Below are positions 7,088-10,082 of a stretch of DNA of 10,082 nt, in pieces. Position numbers and translations under genes: made by a program. Where the stretch lies: contig DMJN01000005.1 of assembly GCA_003451715.1 (NCBI GenBank), positions 1 through 10,082 on the forward strand, written 5' to 3'. The stretch is from Gammaproteobacteria bacterium (GTDB lineage Bacteria; Pseudomonadota; Gammaproteobacteria; Pseudomonadales; Pseudohongiellaceae). The stretch's first letter is position 1. Every line of letters starts with the position of its first letter. Under the pieces are notes generated by a model. The model saw nothing but the letters and a program-made list of their open reading frames with translations, was not told where the DNA came from and did not search any database.

Positions 7088-8866
7088 ATGCAAGTCGCCG
7101 AACAAACCTCAGCTGCGGTGAGTCAAAATCCTGAATTACTAGCTAGCTTACGCCAGCAATTCGGTGATCGTATACTGGCAGAGCAGGCCACCTGTGACGG
7201 TATTCCGACGCTCTGGGTAGACCGGCAACACGTCAAAGACTTACTGCATACCCTCAAGCGGGATACCAAGCCGGTGTTTGAGATGTTATTTGACATCACT
7301 GCCATCGATGAACGCCTGCGTGTCCATCGTGAGGGTCAGCCTGCCAGCGAATTTACCGTGGTCTACCACCTCATGTCCTTCTCTGGAAACTGTGACTTTC
7401 GGATCAAGGTTCCCCTCATGGATAGCGATCTGAACACGCCCAGCGTTATCGATCTATGGCCCTGTGCTAACTGGTACGAGCGGGAAACCTGGGACATGTT
7501 CGGCATTAACTTCGAGGGCCATCCTAACCTGTGTCGAATACTGCTGCCGCCGACATGGAAGGGTCACCCGCTGAGAAAAGAACACCCGGCCCGCGCCACG
7601 GAGATGGAACCCTTCTCCATGGATGACGAGCAGACCCAAATCGAGCAGGAAGGGCTCAAATTCAAGCCGGAAGAGTGGGATATGGAGCGCAAGTCCGACA
7701 CCTCGGAATTCATGTTCCTCAATCTCGGTCCGAACCACCCCAGTGTACACGGTGCGTTTCGTATCGCCCTGCAACTGGACGGTGAAGTCGTGGTGGATGC
7801 CGTGCCTGACATCGGTTATCACCACCGCGGTGCCGAGAAAATGGGGGAGCGGCAGACCTGGCACAGCTTTATTCCCTACACCGACCGCATCGACTACCTC
7901 GGCGGCGTAATGAACAACCTGCCCTATGTCATGGCCGTGGAGAAGATGGCGGGCATTACTGTGCCACCTCGGGCACAAACCATTCGGGTCATGCTGGCGG
8001 AATTGTTTCGTCTCTGCAGTCACCTGCTATTTTATGGAACCTTCGCCCAGGATGTGGGTCAGGGCTCCCCGATCTTCTACATGTTTGTAGAGCGGGAGCG
8101 CATCTTTAATATCATTGAGTCCATCTGTGGTGCCCGTATGCACCCCGGCTGGTTCCGCATCGGTGGCGTTGCCCAGGATCTTCCCAATGGCTGGGATAAG
8201 CTCATAAAGGAGCTGTTGGATTTCATGCCGCCACGCATCGATGAGTACGATTCCATGGTGCTGAACAACGGCATTCTGAAGCGGCGTACTCAGGGTATCG
8301 GTGTCTATACCACCGAAGATGCCTTCGATTGGGGTATTACCGGTGCCGGACTTCGTGCTGCCGGGATGGAGTGGGACTTCCGCAAGCAACGACCTTACAG
8401 TGGCTATGAGAATTTTGATTTCGATATTCCGGTGGCGGTGAACGGCGATTGCTATGATCGCTGCGCCATCCGCGTGGAAGAAATGCGCCAGAGCCTGCGC
8501 ATCATCAAACAGTGCGTGGACAACATGCCGGGTGGCGATTACAAGGCTGACCATCCGCTGACCACGCCGCCACGAAAAGAGAATACCCTGCAAGACATCG
8601 AGACATTGATAAATCATTTCTTGAGCATTAGCTGGGGCCCGGTGATCCCGCCGAATGAGGTAACCGAGGCGATAGAGGGCACCAAGGGTGTTAACAGTTA
8701 TTATCTGGTGAGTGACGGCAGTACAACTTCCTACCGAACACGGATTCGTACTCCTACTTTTGCAGGTCTGCAGCAGATTCCGGCACTCAGTAAGGGCTTT
8801 ATGGTGGCGGACCTGATCGCCATCGTAGCTGCCATCGACTTTGTGATGGCGGATGTAGATCGATGA
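7088..8866 (+). CDS. nuoCD: NADH-quinone oxidoreductase subunit C/D fusion
   Basis: NuoC and NuoD form part of the hydrophilic arm of NDH-1, and NuoD lines the quinone-binding cavity beside cluster N2. Here they are one 592-aa polypeptide, as in E. coli (about 600 aa). Residues 1 to about 180 are the NuoC (30-kDa) domain, with its signature [10 protein letters not shown] (131-140) and [11 protein letters not shown]. After a charged linker, NuoD begins around 205 with [12 protein letters not shown] (211-222), [16 protein letters not shown] and [10 protein letters not shown], and it ends with the typical [11 protein letters not shown]. The quinone-site His and Tyr are expected in the HPSVHG and YTDRIDY segments. 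The TGA overlaps the nuoE ATG by 4 nt. No sign of damage was seen in the whole frame. Confidence 0.98.
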   Translation: MQVAEQTSAAVSQNPELLASLRQQFGDRILAEQATCDGIPTLWVDRQHVKDLLHTLKRDTKPVFEMLFDITAIDERLRVHREGQPASEFTVVYHLMSFSGNCDFRIKVPLMDSDLNTPSVIDLWPCANWYERETWDMFGINFEGHPNLCRILLPPTWKGHPLRKEHPARATEMEPFSMDDEQTQIEQEGLKFKPEEWDMERKSDTSEFMFLNLGPNHPSVHGAFRIALQLDGEVVVDAVPDIGYHHRGAEKMGERQTWHSFIPYTDRIDYLGGVMNNLPYVMAVEKMAGITVPPRAQTIRVMLAELFRLCSHLLFYGTFAQDVGQGSPIFYMFVERERIFNIIESICGARMHPGWFRIGGVAQDLPNGWDKLIKELLDFMPPRIDEYDSMVLNNGILKRRTQGIGVYTTEDAFDWGITGAGLRAAGMEWDFRKQRPYSGYENFDFDIPVAVNGDCYDRCAIRVEEMRQSLRIIKQCVDNMPGGDYKADHPLTTPPRKENTLQDIETLINHFLSISWGPVIPPNEVTEAIEGTKGVNSYYLVSDGSTTSYRTRIRTPTFAGLQQIPALSKGFMVADLIAIVAAIDFVMADVDR

Positions 8867-9432
8867 GTAATGAAGACAATATGAATTCAGATGTCATAGC
8901 CAGCAGTGAAACGCGCGCGCGTAAATTAAGCGCCGAAGAGATTGCTGAGATAGAGCATGAGATGACGCTCTATCCCGACAAGCAGGCGGTGGGACTGGAA
9001 GCGTTGAAGATTGTGCAGAAACACCAGGGCTGGGTTTCTGATGAGAGTCTGTTAGCCATCGCCCGGTATCTGGATCTTCCGGTTGCCAACCTGGAAGGCG
9101 TGGCGACCTTTTTCAACCTGATCTACCGGCAGCCCGTAGGCAAGAACGTGATGTTGTTATGCGACAGCGTGAGCTGCTGGATCATGGGTTGTGAGGGGAT
9201 CAAGGAGGATATCAAGAACAAGCTGGCTATCGATTATGGTCAGACTACTGAGGACGGTGAGTTCACACTGATTCCGGTACCCTGCCTTGGTGATTGCGAC
9301 CGGGCACCGGTAATGATGGTTGGCGAGGAGCTGCATCGCAACCTGACGCCGGAGAAAATAGACGAGATTGTTCAAGAGACAAGAGACAAGAAACTTGCAA
9401 GAGACAAGAAACAAGAGACAAGAGACAAGTAG
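8863..9432 (+). CDS. nuoE: NADH-quinone oxidoreductase subunit E, with repeat-derived C-terminal tail
   Basis: NuoE is the 24-kDa subunit of the NADH-oxidising module and binds the [2Fe-2S] cluster N1a. The thioredoxin-like domain contains the ligands Cys100, Cys105, Cys141 and Cys145 in the classic C-x4-C-x35-C-x3-C pattern. The family helix region [18 protein letters not shown] precedes them. At 189 aa it is longer than E. coli NuoE (166): about 20 extra residues at the start and a lysine/arginine/glutamate-rich tail (171-189) encoded by heptanucleotide repeats. Conserved sequence ends around EKIDEIV. ATG 8863 overlaps the nuoCD stop; a second in-frame ATG at 8881 is an alternative start. 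Confidence 0.96.
   Translation: MSNEDNMNSDVIASSETRARKLSAEEIAEIEHEMTLYPDKQAVGLEALKIVQKHQGWVSDESLLAIARYLDLPVANLEGVATFFNLIYRQPVGKNVMLLCDSVSCWIMGCEGIKEDIKNKLAIDYGQTTEDGEFTLIPVPCLGDCDRAPVMMVGEELHRNLTPEKIDEIVQETRDKKLARDKKQETRDK
9373..9429 (+). repeat. CAAGAGA/CAAGAAA heptanucleotide tandem repeat in the 3' end of nuoE
   Basis: Seven copies of a CAAGARA heptamer occur: three, a 4-base CTTG interruption, then four more and a partial unit. They end directly at the nuoE stop codon. Three heptamers equal 21 nt, so the encoded tail repeats in a 7-residue rhythm ([19 protein letters not shown]). A gain or loss of one unit would shift the frame and move the stop codon. The nuoF start lies about 27 bp downstream, so such a change could alter the spacing or overlap of the two genes. 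Confidence 0.9.
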
Positions 9433-9459
9433 CGATTCGGATGACGCACGGAAATTATT

Positions 9460-10082
9460 GTGGTTAGTAAGCCTTTAACGAAGAATATTGATATGACGCG
9501 CGGTCCGAAGCAGCTTGCGGCCTTCGAAGCGGCGGATGGCTATCAGTCTGTGAAGGCTATTGCCAAGGGGTTGAGTCCTGCTGATGTGCTGCAGCTTGTT
9601 AAGGATAGTGGTCTTTTAGGGCGTGGTGGTGCTGGTTTCCCTACCGGTTTGAAGTGGAGTTTTGTACCCCAGGGTGAGAATTCGCCCGCTCAGAAATACT
9701 TCGTTGCGAATGCCGATGAGATGGAGCCGGGCACGTTCAAGGATCGTCTGCTGATGGAGGGAGACCCCCACCTGTTGGTCGAAGGCATGATTATCGGCAG
9801 TTATGCCATCCAGGCGAGTAAGGCGTACATCTTTTTGCGGGGCGAATACACGGTGTCGGAGCGGGCGCTGAAGAAGGCCATTAGTGAGGCTTACAGCAAG
9901 GGTTACCTTGGCAAGAACATACTTGGCAGCGGTTTTGATCTGGATATAATCTTGCACACCAGTGCCGGCCGCTATATCTGCGGTGAAGAAACGGCCTTAT
10001 TGAATGCCCTGGAAGGCAAGCGCGCAAATCCCAGGGCCAAGCCGCCCTTTCCGCAAGTGAGTGGCTTGTGGGGCAAGCCAAC
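9460..10082 (+). CDS. nuoF: NADH-quinone oxidoreductase subunit F (N-terminal part, truncated by window edge)
   Basis: NuoF is the 51-kDa NADH-binding subunit of NDH-1; it holds FMN and cluster N3. About 207 codons are present. The NADH/FMN glycine-rich segment [13 protein letters not shown], then [22 protein letters not shown]-like [30 protein letters not shown] and [14 protein letters not shown] are in the same order as in E. coli. The cysteines of N3 and the C-terminal half lie beyond the right edge. An in-frame stop at 9442 limits the start. GTG 9460 ([11 protein letters not shown]) gives the usual NuoF opening and has GGA 7 nt upstream. ATG 9493 would cut off the LTKNI motif, so I prefer GTG. 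It is separated from nuoE by 27 nt. Confidence 0.95.
   Translation, partial: MVSKPLTKNIDMTRGPKQLAAFEAADGYQSVKAIAKGLSPADVLQLVKDSGLLGRGGAGFPTGLKWSFVPQGENSPAQKYFVANADEMEPGTFKDRLLMEGDPHLLVEGMIIGSYAIQASKAYIFLRGEYTVSERALKKAISEAYSKGYLGKNILGSGFDLDIILHTSAGRYICGEETALLNALEGKRANPRAKPPFPQVSGLWGKP

Noticed and set aside
9616..10081. Minus-strand frames opposite nuoF.
   Set aside because: They are antisense shadows of a strongly conserved NuoF frame.

Overview
The window looks like a gammaproteobacterial chromosome segment of middling GC content. Three things point there: a fused nuoCD gene, a divergent mfd/gap pair whose GAPDH carries the long N-terminal extension known from Pseudomonas-like genomes, and protein sequences that align well by eye with remembered E. 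coli and Pseudomonas homologues. I cannot place the organism below class; a non-enteric, possibly marine lineage would fit.

Layout. (1) Bases 1-2201, minus strand: the 5' two thirds of mfd, the transcription-repair coupling factor, uninterrupted and running off the left edge. (2) 2202-2415: divergent promoter region with a good sigma70-like promoter facing gap. (3) 2416-3885: long-form glyceraldehyde-3-phosphate dehydrogenase. Its 3' end is followed by an exact second copy of a 37-bp segment, and a possible 48-codon ORF overlaps both gap and the next gene. (4) 4025-5083: apbE, FAD:protein FMN transferase, apparently intact but with an uncleaved-looking anchor instead of a lipobox. (5) 5110-5342: a wreck of sthA, the soluble transhydrogenase, in which an N-terminal piece is joined directly to the last 29 codons. 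(6) 5343-5936: about 590 bp without a convincing gene. (7) 5937 to the right edge: nuoA, nuoB, nuoCD, nuoE and the start of nuoF, the proximal part of a type I NADH:quinone oxidoreductase (NDH-1, complex I) operon.

The most interesting reading is comparative. In Pseudomonas and relatives, as I recall it, the order is mfd, gap, nqrABCDEF, apbE, a small gene, sthA, and ApbE flavinylates the Na+-NQR subunits NqrB and NqrC. Here the flanking genes remain in order, but the nqr operon is absent and sthA is decayed, while a complete-looking start of a complex I operon lies immediately downstream. This suggests a locus that lost Na+-NQR and SthA, leaving ApbE without an adjacent substrate. The 37-bp duplication at the exact gap/apbE junction may be a trace of that rearrangement. 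The loss model is an inference and needs genome-wide checking.

Within the nuo operon, nuoA/nuoB and nuoCD/nuoE overlap by ATGA. nuoB and nuoCD are separated by a very AT-rich 63-bp spacer. nuoE ends in a heptanucleotide-repeat tail that is not part of the conserved fold.
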